From Desulfobacter postgatei 2ac9 (GTDB taxonomy: Bacteria > Desulfobacterota > Desulfobacteria > Desulfobacterales > Desulfobacteraceae): a stretch of 64,000 nt of DNA. The notes below the pieces were generated by a model, which worked only from the letters and a program-made list of their open reading frames with translations, was not told the DNA's origin and ran no database searches. Of the stretch, positions 26,991 through 35,475 are shown piece after piece (position 1 is the first letter of the stretch; each line of letters begins with the position of its first letter). A program made the translations under genes and the position numbers. The stretch spans positions 2,106,403 to 2,170,402 of the forward strand of contig NZ_CM001488.1 of NCBI RefSeq assembly GCF_000233695.2, written 5' to 3'.

Positions 26991-27740
26991 ATGCGGTTTT
27001 CATGGATATATGATGGCTTGAATTTGCCCATGGGAGGGGAATTCAAGCGTTTTGTTCTTTTTTTCAGAGTCCTGGTTTTTATCGGGTGTACAGGGGGAAT
27101 TGTCAACGGGTGTACAGGGGGAATTGTCAACGGGTGTACCATAATACCTGTCTGCAATATCGTCTGCCGGGATGCCATGGTAAAACAGGGCCAGGAGGCA
27201 TATTTAAATGAAGAGTATGCCCTTGCCCGTCAGATTTTTTCACAGCTTGCTTTAAGGAAGGATGATGTACAGCTTCAGGCGGTCGGCCTTTATGGAAATG
27301 CTTGTCTTGACATGATTCTTGCAGAAAATGCCCCGGCCTTTAGAACGGCTGTGGAGCAGCTTCTACGGTTACCGTCACAATTGCCTTACCGGAGTTTAAC
27401 AGACCCAAGCCAGGAGCCCGACGACGGCGAAACCCGGTGCAATACATGGTGCAGAATACCCCCCGAGATGATAGAGAAAGCCCTGGACCACGGCATGATT
27501 TTACTTGAATCCGAACGGTCGGGTATGCTGGAAAATCTTAATGTCCTTTATTCCAGAGAGCAAGTCTATAAAAAAGAGCGTCTTAGCATGCAGAAAAAGA
27601 TTGATTCTACAGGACTTAAAATAACTGTCTTGGAAAAACAAAACCGGCACCAGGAGGCTCGGATTAGAGATCTTTTGCACCAGATAAACGTGCTTGAGAA
27701 AATTGATAAGGAACGGCAGGAACAAAGGGAAAATCAATGA
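26991..27740 (+). CDS. QseG-like lipoprotein with repeated lipobox segment
   Basis: A 249-aa protein lying between a kinase and a sigma54 regulator, the position of qseG. An N-terminal hydrophobic segment leads to candidate lipobox cysteines in FIGCTGGIVNGCTGGIVNGC; the repeated GCTGGIVN comes from a 24-bp tandem duplication. The middle (KQGQEAYLNEEYALARQIFSQLAL) looks like a helical, TPR-like region. The last 60 residues are a coiled coil (KKIDSTGLKITVLEKQNRHQ). ATG at 26991 follows AAGGA. Probably an envelope lipoprotein that tunes the kinase. It overlaps the next gene by four bases. Confidence 0.7.
   Translation: MRFSWIYDGLNLPMGGEFKRFVLFFRVLVFIGCTGGIVNGCTGGIVNGCTIIPVCNIVCRDAMVKQGQEAYLNEEYALARQIFSQLALRKDDVQLQAVGLYGNACLDMILAENAPAFRTAVEQLLRLPSQLPYRSLTDPSQEPDDGETRCNTWCRIPPEMIEKALDHGMILLESERSGMLENLNVLYSREQVYKKERLSMQKKIDSTGLKITVLEKQNRHQEARIRDLLHQINVLEKIDKERQEQRENQ
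27083..27139. repeat. 24-bp tandem repeat in the lipobox region
   Basis: Two perfect 24-bp units (27083-27106 and 27107-27130) and the first nine bases of a third (27131-27139). Each unit encodes GCTGGIVN in frame, so the candidate acylated cysteine is offered three times. Confidence 0.9.
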
Positions 27741-29098
27741 CGGCGGCACATAAAATACTCATTGTTGATGATGACCCCAGTATTCTAGAGGTTTTGGACG
27801 CAAGGCTGTCCGCATCCAACTTTAAGGTGTTGAAGGCAAAGGATGCGGCAGGGGCCGAACAAATACTTAGGGAGCACAAAGGCATAGATCTGTTGGTGTC
27901 GGATATAAAAATGCCGGGAAAAAGCGGAATTGAGTTGTTTACCGATATCCGTAAGTTCCTGCCGAATCTGCCTGTGATTTTTTTGACTGCTTACGGCACC
28001 ATACCGGATGCTGTGGATGCTATGAAGCTGGGCGCAGCCGATTATATTTCCAAGCCTTTTGACGGCCTGGAGCTGATTAAGAAAATCAATACCATGATGG
28101 CCCTTCGCGGTACAGGTGTCGGCGCAGGACCTATGCCCCTGGTTGAATCCGGGTTTTACTGGGGAAAATCCGCTGCCATGAAGCATCTTTATACCATGGT
28201 GAAAAAGGTGGCTGTCACCCAGGTTAACGTGCTCATTCTCGGGGAAAGCGGGGTGGGCAAGGAATGTATTGCCGGATGTATCCATAGAAACAGTCCCAGA
28301 CAAACACAGCCCTACATGGTTGTGGACTGTGGCTCGACGCCCGCAGGCATCCTTGAAAGTGAATTGTTCGGCCATCTGAAAGGCTCGTTTACCCATGCAG
28401 TAAAGGATAAGATCGGGCTTATGCAGGCTGCGGACTCCGGTACGCTTTTCCTGGATGAGATCGGCAATATTTCCCATGATATGCAGTGCCGTCTGTTAAG
28501 ATTCCTGGAGGATAAAAAAATTCGCCAGGTGGGCGCGGTAAAAGAGATCTCTGTGGACTGCCGGGTGATTGCAGCAACCAACGCTGATCTTTCCCAGGCC
28601 ATTGAAGAGGGAAACTTCCGCCAGGACCTGTACTACCGGCTCAAAGGAATCACCCTGACAATTCCGCCTTTGCGGGAGCGAAAAGAAGATATTTATCCCT
28701 TGGCCAGTTTTTTTGCTGACCGCTATGCCCAGACACAAGGTATTGAGCGTTTGCGTATTTCCGATGCCGCTATCAAAGTGTTGGAAGAACATTCCTGGCC
28801 GGGCAATATCCGGGAATTGAAAAATACCATTGAGGCAGGGGCTGTTTTGTGCCAAAATCAGACTATTGAACCATGGGACCTTCAGATTGAAACCATCCGG
28901 GAAAATGCGGTGATGACCTCTGACCTGCTCGATTCCCAGGCGTTTTCCATTGAACAGAGTGAAAAGGATACCATCATAAGAGCCCTGAAAAAGTCAAGGG
29001 GCGTTCAAAAAGATGCGGCTGATCTTCTGGGCATCAGCAAACGAGCCATCCATTACAAGGTCAGAAAGTACGACATTGACCCCACAGCATATAAATAA
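27737..29098 (+). CDS. Sigma54-dependent response regulator, GlrR-like
   Basis: A 453-aa NtrC-family activator: receiver (acceptor Asp56 in SDIKMPGK), AAA+ domain, and a Fis-type HTH at the C terminus (KDAADLLGISKRAIHYKVRKY). Walker A is GESGVGKE (about 168), with FLDEIGNISHDMQ as the Walker B region and an arginine-finger region near the DLYYRLKGI segment. The sigma54-contacting loop, normally GAFTGA, reads GSFTHA at residues 216-221; the key Thr is kept but Ala and Gly are changed. Its start overlaps the lipoprotein gene (ATGA). It probably drives the sigma54-type promoter found 172 bases after its stop codon. Confidence 0.88.
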   Translation: MTAAHKILIVDDDPSILEVLDARLSASNFKVLKAKDAAGAEQILREHKGIDLLVSDIKMPGKSGIELFTDIRKFLPNLPVIFLTAYGTIPDAVDAMKLGAADYISKPFDGLELIKKINTMMALRGTGVGAGPMPLVESGFYWGKSAAMKHLYTMVKKVAVTQVNVLILGESGVGKECIAGCIHRNSPRQTQPYMVVDCGSTPAGILESELFGHLKGSFTHAVKDKIGLMQAADSGTLFLDEIGNISHDMQCRLLRFLEDKKIRQVGAVKEISVDCRVIAATNADLSQAIEEGNFRQDLYYRLKGITLTIPPLRERKEDIYPLASFFADRYAQTQGIERLRISDAAIKVLEEHSWPGNIRELKNTIEAGAVLCQNQTIEPWDLQIETIRENAVMTSDLLDSQAFSIEQSEKDTIIRALKKSRGVQKDAADLLGISKRAIHYKVRKYDIDPTAYK

Positions 29099-29113
29099 AA
29101 TATAAAGGCGGCA

Positions 29114-29209
29114 TGGTTACCAAATATTCTTCTTTGCAACAATGGGTTTCAAGGCAGTTGTTGATGCCGGGCGCAGTTTTCGTAACTTTCAATAAATTTT
29201 TGGTAACCG
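29114..29209. promoter_or_regulatory. Inverted repeat, possible activator-binding half-sites
   Basis: GGTTACCAA near 29116 and its exact complement TTGGTAACC near 29201 flank about 75 bases. The pair lies 60-160 bases upstream of the sigma54-type promoter, the usual range for enhancer sites of NtrC-type activators. The binding protein is inferred. Confidence 0.4.
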
Positions 29210-29245
29210 GATAGCTGCTTTGGCGTGGGGATTTAGCCTGTTTCT

Positions 29246-29265
29246 GTTCCTCTTAACAAGGGAAC
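29246..29265. other. Hairpin next to the sigma54-type promoter
   Basis: GTTCC-TCTTAACAAG-GGAAC can fold with an inner CTT/AAG stem and one bulged T. No T-run follows, so it is not a simple terminator. It ends four bases before the -24 element. Confidence 0.4.
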
Positions 29266-29269
29266 GGGC

Positions 29270-29285
29270 TGGCACACAAGCTGCT
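29270..29285 (+). promoter_or_regulatory. Sigma54-type (-24/-12) promoter
   Basis: TGGCACACAAGCTGCT matches TGGCAC-N-TTGC: the invariant GG and GC are 10 bases apart, as required. It precedes the 102-aa gene by about 95 bases and directly follows the gene for a sigma54 activator. Confidence 0.6.
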
Positions 29286-29380
29286 TTACATCTCGATTAA
29301 AGCACAATTAAATTCGAAAATATGAAAATAGAAATCATGTGTTTTGCAAAGAAAAGTCTGAAAAAGGAGGCGATTGATCA

Positions 29381-29689
29381 GTGAAAATGGAACAGGACGA
29401 CAATATGTATTTCAGTGCGGAGTTTCAACTGGATAACCCGGGGATTTTCTATCAGTTCAAATTAAGAAAAAATGAATCAGAGCAATTTTTTGCCTTGGTA
29501 ACAAAGGAATCAAGGGCGTTGAAGAGCCTTAAAAGCGGAGATCTTGTTCCCATGATTTTCCATTACCAGGACAAGACCATTCCAGCAGTTCGTAAACCTA
29601 CCCGCATCAAATATATTCTCGACGGTACGCCAATCGGATTTAAAGATCATTTTATGATCGGCCTGGACATTGAAAAGGTTGGAGAGTAA
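29381..29689 (+). CDS. Small protein of unknown function, 102 aa
   Basis: A 102-aa soluble protein, starting at GTG 29381 with AAAAAGGAGG ten bases before it. The sequence (YFSAEFQLDNPGIFYQFKL at the start, then IPAVRKPTRIKYILDGTPIGFKDHFMIGLDI) has a beta-strand rhythm and a remote likeness to PilZ-type domains. I see no clear RxxxR/DxSxxG pair, so no c-di-GMP role is claimed. It is the first gene after the sigma54-type promoter at 29270 and so is the best candidate target of the neighbouring regulator. Confidence 0.75.
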   Translation: MKMEQDDNMYFSAEFQLDNPGIFYQFKLRKNESEQFFALVTKESRALKSLKSGDLVPMIFHYQDKTIPAVRKPTRIKYILDGTPIGFKDHFMIGLDIEKVGE

Positions 29690-30055
29690 TTGATTTTTGT
29701 TGATATCCATTCGCAGCTTTTCCAGTTTGTTCACCCAGAGTAAGACAGTGTCGGCAGATTGAAAAAGCGTAAAGAAAGGGCTGTAGGCGGCATCTCTACA
29801 ACCAGATAATTCCATCCCGGCATGACAGGGCCTGAAATGGCTGTAACGGCGGCGCCGGTGAAAAGGATCGCATGCCATTTTTCGGGCAACGGCAGTCTCT
29901 TAATTATGTAGCCTCCCTTAATGCAAAACCTCTGGACAGACACGAATAAAATATCTGCCTGGTGCGATTTTCCACCATCTTTGTTGACGTGACTATACGC
30001 CAATGATATGGGAGGGACAACTATTTTGTTTAAGTTTAATTAGTTGGTTGAAACA
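29690..30055. other. Intergenic stretch without convincing gene
   Basis: About 366 bases. A 90-codon open frame on the minus strand (29731-30003, TTG start) has no ribosome site and no recognisable motif; I do not call it. No promoter close to consensus is seen. Confidence 0.4.
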
Positions 30056-30766
30056 ATGACATGTATTGCGAAACTTAATAACAGTTTTAATACGCTTGAG
30101 CGTATTTACGCCCTGTTTGACAGGGCTATGGCTGCGTTCCCCGTTGCCTGCGCAAAACAGTGTGCAGACTGCTGTACCTGTAATGTTACCGCCACAGGTC
30201 TTGAAATTGCCTATATCCAAAACCGGCTGGATAGCAACGCGCTGGATGATATCCGTGTCCGGCTGAACCGTGCCGGGCAACCCCGACGGTTTCGGCCTTT
30301 TCAGACCACCAATGAATTTGCCCTGGCCTGCATGGAGGGCCGTGATGCAGATGAGGAGGAGAATGATCCGTCCTGGGGAACCTGCCCTTTGCTTGAAAAT
30401 GGGATTTGCACCATCTATCCTGTCCGGCCCCTGGGCTGTCGGGTGATGATCTCCACTACCCCTTGCGGTCAGACAGGTCAGGCTGATATGCCTTTTTTTG
30501 CATTAACCATAACAACGGTTTTTATGCAGTTTGTGGAACACCTGGATGCAGGTGGCATATACGGCAGTTTTCTTGATCTGCTGGAACATGCAGAAAAAAA
30601 TGTCTTGGATTCTAAAGGATCTCCAGGAAAAGTCAAAATCTGCGGAACGACCCGGAATTTAAAGATCCCTGCGCTTATGATTCCGCCTGAACATCTTGCC
30701 CGGACCCAAGGTCTTGTACAGAATCTGAGGGCAATCATTCGAGAAAATGACAGCGCCTCAACTTGA
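30056..30766 (+). CDS. YkgJ-family cysteine-cluster protein
   Basis: A 236-aa protein with the YkgJ (CxxCxxCC) zinc/iron cluster signature: CAKQCADCCTCNVTATGLEI at about residue 30, followed by the second half CPLLENGICTIYPVRPLGCRVM at about 120, which supplies the remaining ligands. Members bind a metal cluster and their reactions are mostly unknown. The last 100 residues are less conserved. ATG at 30056 was chosen; a TTG four codons earlier is in frame, and neither has a strong ribosome site. It precedes the purine genes by 82 bases. Confidence 0.85.
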   Translation: MTCIAKLNNSFNTLERIYALFDRAMAAFPVACAKQCADCCTCNVTATGLEIAYIQNRLDSNALDDIRVRLNRAGQPRRFRPFQTTNEFALACMEGRDADEEENDPSWGTCPLLENGICTIYPVRPLGCRVMISTTPCGQTGQADMPFFALTITTVFMQFVEHLDAGGIYGSFLDLLEHAEKNVLDSKGSPGKVKICGTTRNLKIPALMIPPEHLARTQGLVQNLRAIIRENDSAST

Positions 30767-30847
30767 CGTCGCCCTTCAGAATGGGTTAAATGCATGCCTG
30801 CATTTAAAATATACAGCAGCAACTTAATTATATAATAAGGAACAACC

Positions 30848-31531
30848 ATGACGAAAAACGTGGTAGAAAGAATTGACGATCTGGTAAAAATAAAGACCAT
30901 TCTGATCAGCGTATCCGATAAAAGCGGGCTTGGGACATTTATTCCCGGTCTGCTTGAAATCAATCCGGATATCATCATTTTATCCACCGGCGGAACCTAT
31001 TCCAGAATAAAAGAGATTCTCGGACCTTATTCAGACCGCAACCTTAAACAGGTCTCTGATTATACCGGCCAGGCCGAAACCCAGGGAGGGCTGGTTAAGA
31101 CACTTGATTTTAAAATTTATTTGGGCCTTTTGACTGAAACATATAATTCTGACCACCAGGATGATTTGAGAAGAACCCATGCTCTGCCCATTGATATGGT
31201 TGTGGTCAATCTCTATCCATTTGTCCAGACCATTGCCAGGGAAAATGTCTCCGTTGAAAATGCCCGGGGCAATATTGATATTGGCGGGCCGACCATGATC
31301 CGGGCCGCTGCTAAAAATTTCATCCGGGTCGCTTCGGTGGTGGATCCCAAATCCTATGAGGGTATTTTGGCAGCCCTTAAAACAAAGGACGGGGCTTTGG
31401 GGCTAAAAGAGCGGTATTCACTTGCATCAAAGGCCTTTGAGCATACCGCCCAGTACGATCGGGCCATAGCTGATTATCTGGCCGGGCTTTCAAAAAAAGA
31501 CGTCGAATCGTGTTATAAAACAGGGGAGTAG
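30848..31531 (+). CDS. purH: IMP cyclohydrolase (PurH N-terminal domain as separate protein)
   Basis: A 227-aa MGS-like domain that closes FAICAR to IMP, the last step of purine synthesis. Motifs: LISVSDKSGL at the N terminus, STGGTYSRIKE, the QVSDYTGQAETQGGLVKTL block, VVVNLYPF and NIDIGGPTMIRAAAKNF. In most bacteria this is the first 200 residues of a bifunctional PurH; here it ends at residue 227 with a stop. Start ATG follows AAGGA. The transformylase half begins two bases downstream. Confidence 0.93.
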   Translation: MTKNVVERIDDLVKIKTILISVSDKSGLGTFIPGLLEINPDIIILSTGGTYSRIKEILGPYSDRNLKQVSDYTGQAETQGGLVKTLDFKIYLGLLTETYNSDHQDDLRRTHALPIDMVVVNLYPFVQTIARENVSVENARGNIDIGGPTMIRAAAKNFIRVASVVDPKSYEGILAALKTKDGALGLKERYSLASKAFEHTAQYDRAIADYLAGLSKKDVESCYKTGE

Positions 31532-31533
31532 AT

Positions 31534-32784
31534 ATGAGCACAGATCTTAAAAAGATGTACAAAACCATAATGGATGACCATTTTACGCCGGCCATGGAAA
31601 TTTCTTTTGTGAATGGCGATAGCCGGCAGACCCTGTTTTATGAAAAGGTTTCCTGGATTATTGACGGGGTGCAAAAGGGCCTTCGTTACGGGGAAAACCC
31701 CGGCCAGGAAGCCGCATTATACCGGCTGGTTAATGGAAATCTGGCCCTTGGGGATGCCAAAACCATCGTGCCGGGCAAATATCTTGTGTCTGATATTGAA
31801 CTGCTGCAGTCCGGCAAACACCCGGGCAAAACCAATCTCACCGATGCAGATAACGCCCTGAATATCCTGAGATATTTTACGGATACCCCCTGTGCCGTCA
31901 TTGTCAAGCACAACAACCCCTGCGGGGCTGCCCGGGCGAACAGCCTGCAACAGGCCTATGCCAAGGCCTATATGGCAGATCGTGTGGCGGCATTTGGCGG
32001 CTGCATTGCCCTGAACAAGGCAGTGGACAAGGCAACCGCCGAAGGCATTGCCGATCAATATGCTGAAGTGGTGGTGGCCCCGGAGTTTGAGGACGGGGTC
32101 ATTGAGATTTTGGGACGGCGAAAAAATCTGCGCGTGATCCGGATCAACGCCATGGACAAACTGCACTCCTTTATCGGTGAGCGGGTGGTGGATTTCAAAA
32201 GTCTTATGGACGGCGGCATTGTTGCCCAGTGGTCCTTTGTGCCCAAAACACTTAAAAAAGAAGATCTTTTCATTGCTTCGACAGAATATAAGGGAACAAC
32301 GTATAAAGTAGACCGGGTACCTACGGACCAGGAATACGAGGATATGCTTTTTGGCTGGCTGGTGGAGTCCGGTATTACGTCCAACTCCGTAATATATGTC
32401 AAGGATAATTGCACCGTGGGCATCGGCACCGGTGAACAGGACCGGGTCGGGGTTGCGGAAATCGCCGTGGACAAGGCCTATCGCAAATTGTGTGACCGGT
32501 ACTGCTTTGAACGGTACAATACCTCCTTTGCCGACATGACGGATGAAGATAAAAAAGCCGAGATTGAAGCGGATGTAGCAGAACAAAAGGGCGGGCTTAT
32601 CGGTTCTTCCATGATTTCAGATGCTTTTTTCCCGTTCAGGGACGGCATTGATGTGGGGTTAAGGCAGGGGGTAAAAGCCGTTATCCAGCCAGGTGGTTCA
32701 ATGAACGATTACCAGTCTATTGAAGCCTGCAATGAATACAGGGCCAGCATGGTATATACAGGCCAGCGCAGTTTTAAGCATTAG
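31534..32784 (+). CDS. purH: AICAR transformylase (PurH C-terminal domain as separate protein)
   Basis: A 416-aa protein that formylates AICAR to FAICAR using 10-formyl-THF. It has the expected GLRYGENPGQEAALYRL, the VKHNNPCGAA catalytic Lys-His segment, AFGGCIALNK, and the C-terminal SDAFFPFRDGID and IQPGGSMND. It starts two bases after the cyclohydrolase stop, with GGGGAG upstream, so the two halves are made as coupled separate proteins. Both halves are complete; this is a natural split and not a frameshift, as each domain has its own ends and start site. Confidence 0.92.
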   Translation: MSTDLKKMYKTIMDDHFTPAMEISFVNGDSRQTLFYEKVSWIIDGVQKGLRYGENPGQEAALYRLVNGNLALGDAKTIVPGKYLVSDIELLQSGKHPGKTNLTDADNALNILRYFTDTPCAVIVKHNNPCGAARANSLQQAYAKAYMADRVAAFGGCIALNKAVDKATAEGIADQYAEVVVAPEFEDGVIEILGRRKNLRVIRINAMDKLHSFIGERVVDFKSLMDGGIVAQWSFVPKTLKKEDLFIASTEYKGTTYKVDRVPTDQEYEDMLFGWLVESGITSNSVIYVKDNCTVGIGTGEQDRVGVAEIAVDKAYRKLCDRYCFERYNTSFADMTDEDKKAEIEADVAEQKGGLIGSSMISDAFFPFRDGIDVGLRQGVKAVIQPGGSMNDYQSIEACNEYRASMVYTGQRSFKH

Positions 32785-32818
32785 AAGAGATGCAATGTCA
32801 TACTTGTTGATGATTCCC

Positions 32819-33415
32819 ATGACTTTTCGATTGTCAGCCATCATTTTAGCCTGACCGCCCATCTCAAAGGATACACCGGCAGGCTTTTGGATTTGGGTAA
32901 CAGCCATTTCGGCCGGGATCACGGCCTCACCGACACTGATTTCATGGGAGTCTGCCGGGACGATGATCTGTTTGGCCTGGTCTTCACGGATGATTTCCAC
33001 GGGACCGGTGGAACGTTCAATCCGGGCAACATCCTTGACATAAACCGGTTGGTCGGAATTGCTTTTGATAATCATGTTTTCAAGTTCAAATTTGCTCTTC
33101 AAAGATTCCGACCGAACCATCACACGGATATCGTAGTAATCACCCCCATTCTCTATACCGGGTTGCCACGCTTCCCTGGACCAGTCCGCGCGTCTCTTTA
33201 AGCCTGGCAGCCGTTTCCCGGGCGAACTCGAAAATCGGATGAATACGTGCCCCTTTAATTTTGATTTCAACCTCCTGGTCTCCAACATTCCGGATACCTT
33301 TGAGCTTCATCTGCATCACCGAAATTTTGGCACCAGGGATCTGAGCTTTATCTACCATGGGTTTTATTTTTTTGTCCATTGCTTGACAACTGGAGCATGA
33401 ATTTATATATTCCAA
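32819..33415 (-). pseudogene. RND efflux permease fragment, degraded
   Basis: A remnant of a heavy-metal/multidrug RND pump inner-membrane protein. Part A (33140-33415) reads ISVMQMKLKGIRNVGDQEVEIKIKG, then VATRYRE. Part B, in another frame (to 32819), continues GGDYYDIRVMV, SDQPVYVKDVARIERSTGPVEII and VSFEMGGQAKMMADNRKVM. The join between VATRYRE and GGDYYDIRV needs a frameshift near 33150. About 60 residues are missing before VATRYRE, and both ends of the roughly 1000-aa protein are gone. No function is expected. It lies between the purine genes and the arsR gene. Confidence 0.8.
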
Positions 33416-33593
33416 TTTAACGATTTATTGGAGCAGGCCGGTTATGGCGGAATGGATAGTCGCCCCTGGTCATCAATCGGAAAGTGAAATCCACCGGATC
33501 TGTTCCAGCGGAAACAAAATTAAACGAAGAGTGGATACTTGAAGGCCGCAGCTGAGCTTAAAACATAGCCCGATATATAGATGGGGTACATTT

Positions 33594-33950
33594 ATGAAAA
33601 CATTTATTAAAGTCATGAAAGCATTATCCGATCCCAACAGGGTCAAAATGATGAAAATGCTTCAGAATCGTTCCTTGTGTGTCTGTGAAATACAACAGTT
33701 ACTGGGGGTTGCCCAGTCTACCACGAGCAAACATTTGAAAATTCTTGAGGATGCAGACCTGGTTAAAAGCTTCAAGGATGGACTGTGGGTGAATTACGCT
33801 TTATCGGACGGCAGCGACTCTCCATTTGCCGCCAGCATGATCGATAATCTGAAACACTGGCTTGATAGTGATAGCCAGATTAAAGAACTGACTAAGCTTC
33901 TTCCGGATATAGACCGGTATGATATTGTTGATAAAGAGTCAAAAAATTAA
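33594..33950 (+). CDS. ArsR/SmtB-family metal-responsive repressor
   Basis: A 118-aa winged-helix repressor. LSDPNRVKMMKML starts the fold. The alpha-3 metal site is SLCVCEIQ, the CVC motif used by As/Sb- or Cd-sensing members. The recognition helix is VAQSTTSKHLKILEDADLV. The wing is FKDGLWVNYAL. It heads a small operon with a thioredoxin-like protein and an ArsP-like permease, which it probably controls; no operator palindrome was clearly seen. Confidence 0.92.
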   Translation: MKTFIKVMKALSDPNRVKMMKMLQNRSLCVCEIQQLLGVAQSTTSKHLKILEDADLVKSFKDGLWVNYALSDGSDSPFAASMIDNLKHWLDSDSQIKELTKLLPDIDRYDIVDKESKN

Positions 33951-33987
33951 GCAAGTACCTATTATGTAAAAAGATAAGGAGTTAAAC

Positions 33988-34221
33988 ATGGAAATCAAAG
34001 TATTGGGACCTGGATGCGCCAAATGCATTAAAACCGAAAAATTAGTGCAGGAAGTGCTGAAAGAAACTGGTGTGGACGCTCACGTTGAAAAAGTCTCTGA
34101 TATGATGCAGATCGCTTCTTACGGCGTCTTTGGAACCCCTTCCGTCATTGTGGACGGCGAGGTAAAATGTACCGGAAAAGTACCCAAAAAAGAAGATATC
34201 AAAGCCTGGGTTACCAAATAG
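33988..34221 (+). CDS. Small thioredoxin-fold protein (CxxC)
   Basis: A 77-aa minimal thioredoxin of the redox-active disulfide protein 2 type. Active site is GPGCAKCIK (Cys10, Cys13), cis-Pro is in FGTPSVIVDG, and it ends in KAWVTK. AAGGAG precedes the ATG. It lies between arsR and a permease gene in a common three-gene arrangement, where the thioredoxin may handle thiol-bound metal or metalloid for the transporter. Confidence 0.9.
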   Translation: MEIKVLGPGCAKCIKTEKLVQEVLKETGVDAHVEKVSDMMQIASYGVFGTPSVIVDGEVKCTGKVPKKEDIKAWVTK

Positions 34222-34239
34222 TTTCAAAGGAGATATCCA

Positions 34240-35412
34240 ATGAAAGAACGTACCAAGCTGCTATTGATCGCAGGGGTTTTTATGGCCGCCTACTATGTGC
34301 CCTGGAGCCATCCTGTGATCCGTCAGTCCGGTCTGGAAGCTTTTATGATGCTTCAGGAATATGCCCGGGAACATGTTCTTACCTGTTTGATTCCCGCTTT
34401 CTTCATTGCGGGTGCCATTTCCGTGTTCGTCTCCCAAGCCTCGGTGCTCAAATACTTCGGGGCTCAGGCCGGCAAGCTGTTGTCCTATTCTGTAGCCTCG
34501 ATATCCGGCACCATCCTGGCTGTCTGTTCCTGTACGGTACTCCCGCTGTTTGCGGGAATCTACACACGAGGGGCGGGGATCGGACCGGCCACGGCCTTTC
34601 TATATTCCGGGCCTGCCATCAATGTGCTCGCCATCACTCTGACCGCCAAGATCCTCGGCTGGCAGCTCGGCCTTGCCAGGGCTGTTGGCGCAGTGATTTT
34701 TGCCGTGGTGACCGGTCTGCTCATGGCCCTGATTTTTCATAAAGACGATGCCTCACGCACGGTCGGTAAAATTTATCTGCCGGACGAGGATGCCAAAGAA
34801 AGAACCCTTTTGCAAGACAGTCTATACCTTCTGACGATGGTGTTGATTTTGGTTTTTGCCGCCTTTGCCAAACCGGCTTCCGGATCGACCGGGCTTTGGC
34901 CCGCAATCTTTGCCGCCAAGTGGTACATCACCATTGCCCTGCTGATTATCCTCGGATTAATGCTCAAGGCCTGGTTCACCAAAGATGAGTGCAAAAGCTG
35001 GTTGGAATCGACCTGGGTCTTCATGAAACAGATTTTCCCTCTGCTTTTCGGGGGGGTTATCGTGGCTGGTTTTCTGCTGGGCCGTCCGGGTCATCCGGCG
35101 CTAATCCCGGAACAATGGATTTCATCCCTTTTGGGCGGCAATTCCATCTGGGCCAATCTGCTGGCCTCCGTGGCCGGAGCCTTGATGTATTTCGCTACCC
35201 TGACCGAAGTGCCCATCCTGCAGGGACTTTTAGGCGCCGGCATGGGCAAGGGGCCTGCCCTGGCACTTCTGCTGGCAGGTCCGGCCCTGTCGTTACCCAA
35301 CATGCTGGTGATCGGCAGCATCATGGGCGTAAAAAAGACGGCCACGTTTTGTACCATCATCGTGATCCTGTCCACCATAGCCGGGGTGGTGTACGGAGCC
35401 TTTTTCGGGTAG
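34240..35412 (+). CDS. ArsP/DUF318-type permease
   Basis: A 390-aa membrane protein with about nine hydrophobic spans in two halves separated by a charged loop (about 165-190). The pair of signatures SISGTILAVCSCTVLPLFAG (half one) and FATLTEVPILQGLLGAGMG plus GPALSLPNMLVI (half two) identify the permease family that includes ArsP (organoarsenical export) and related metal exporters. The CSC motif in TM2 suits metal or metalloid binding. It follows the thioredoxin gene by 18 bases with AAAGGAG before its ATG. Confidence 0.88.
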   Translation: MKERTKLLLIAGVFMAAYYVPWSHPVIRQSGLEAFMMLQEYAREHVLTCLIPAFFIAGAISVFVSQASVLKYFGAQAGKLLSYSVASISGTILAVCSCTVLPLFAGIYTRGAGIGPATAFLYSGPAINVLAITLTAKILGWQLGLARAVGAVIFAVVTGLLMALIFHKDDASRTVGKIYLPDEDAKERTLLQDSLYLLTMVLILVFAAFAKPASGSTGLWPAIFAAKWYITIALLIILGLMLKAWFTKDECKSWLESTWVFMKQIFPLLFGGVIVAGFLLGRPGHPALIPEQWISSLLGGNSIWANLLASVAGALMYFATLTEVPILQGLLGAGMGKGPALALLLAGPALSLPNMLVIGSIMGVKKTATFCTIIVILSTIAGVVYGAFFG

Positions 35413-35475
35413 ATGACTTCTCATGGTGGCAAATAACTATCTAAAAAATATGAACATTTAAACAATTTAGATTAT

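Noticed and set aside
29731-30003. 90-codon minus-strand ORF with TTG start
   Set aside because: No ribosome site, no motif, and no link with neighbours; kept as a gap.
30767-30847. Purine riboswitch before the purH genes
   Set aside because: The 81-base leader has no visible aptamer core or terminator switch.
33140-33415. Possible small intact ORF of 91 codons
   Set aside because: Its content is clearly a slice of an RND pump in one frame of a broken gene.
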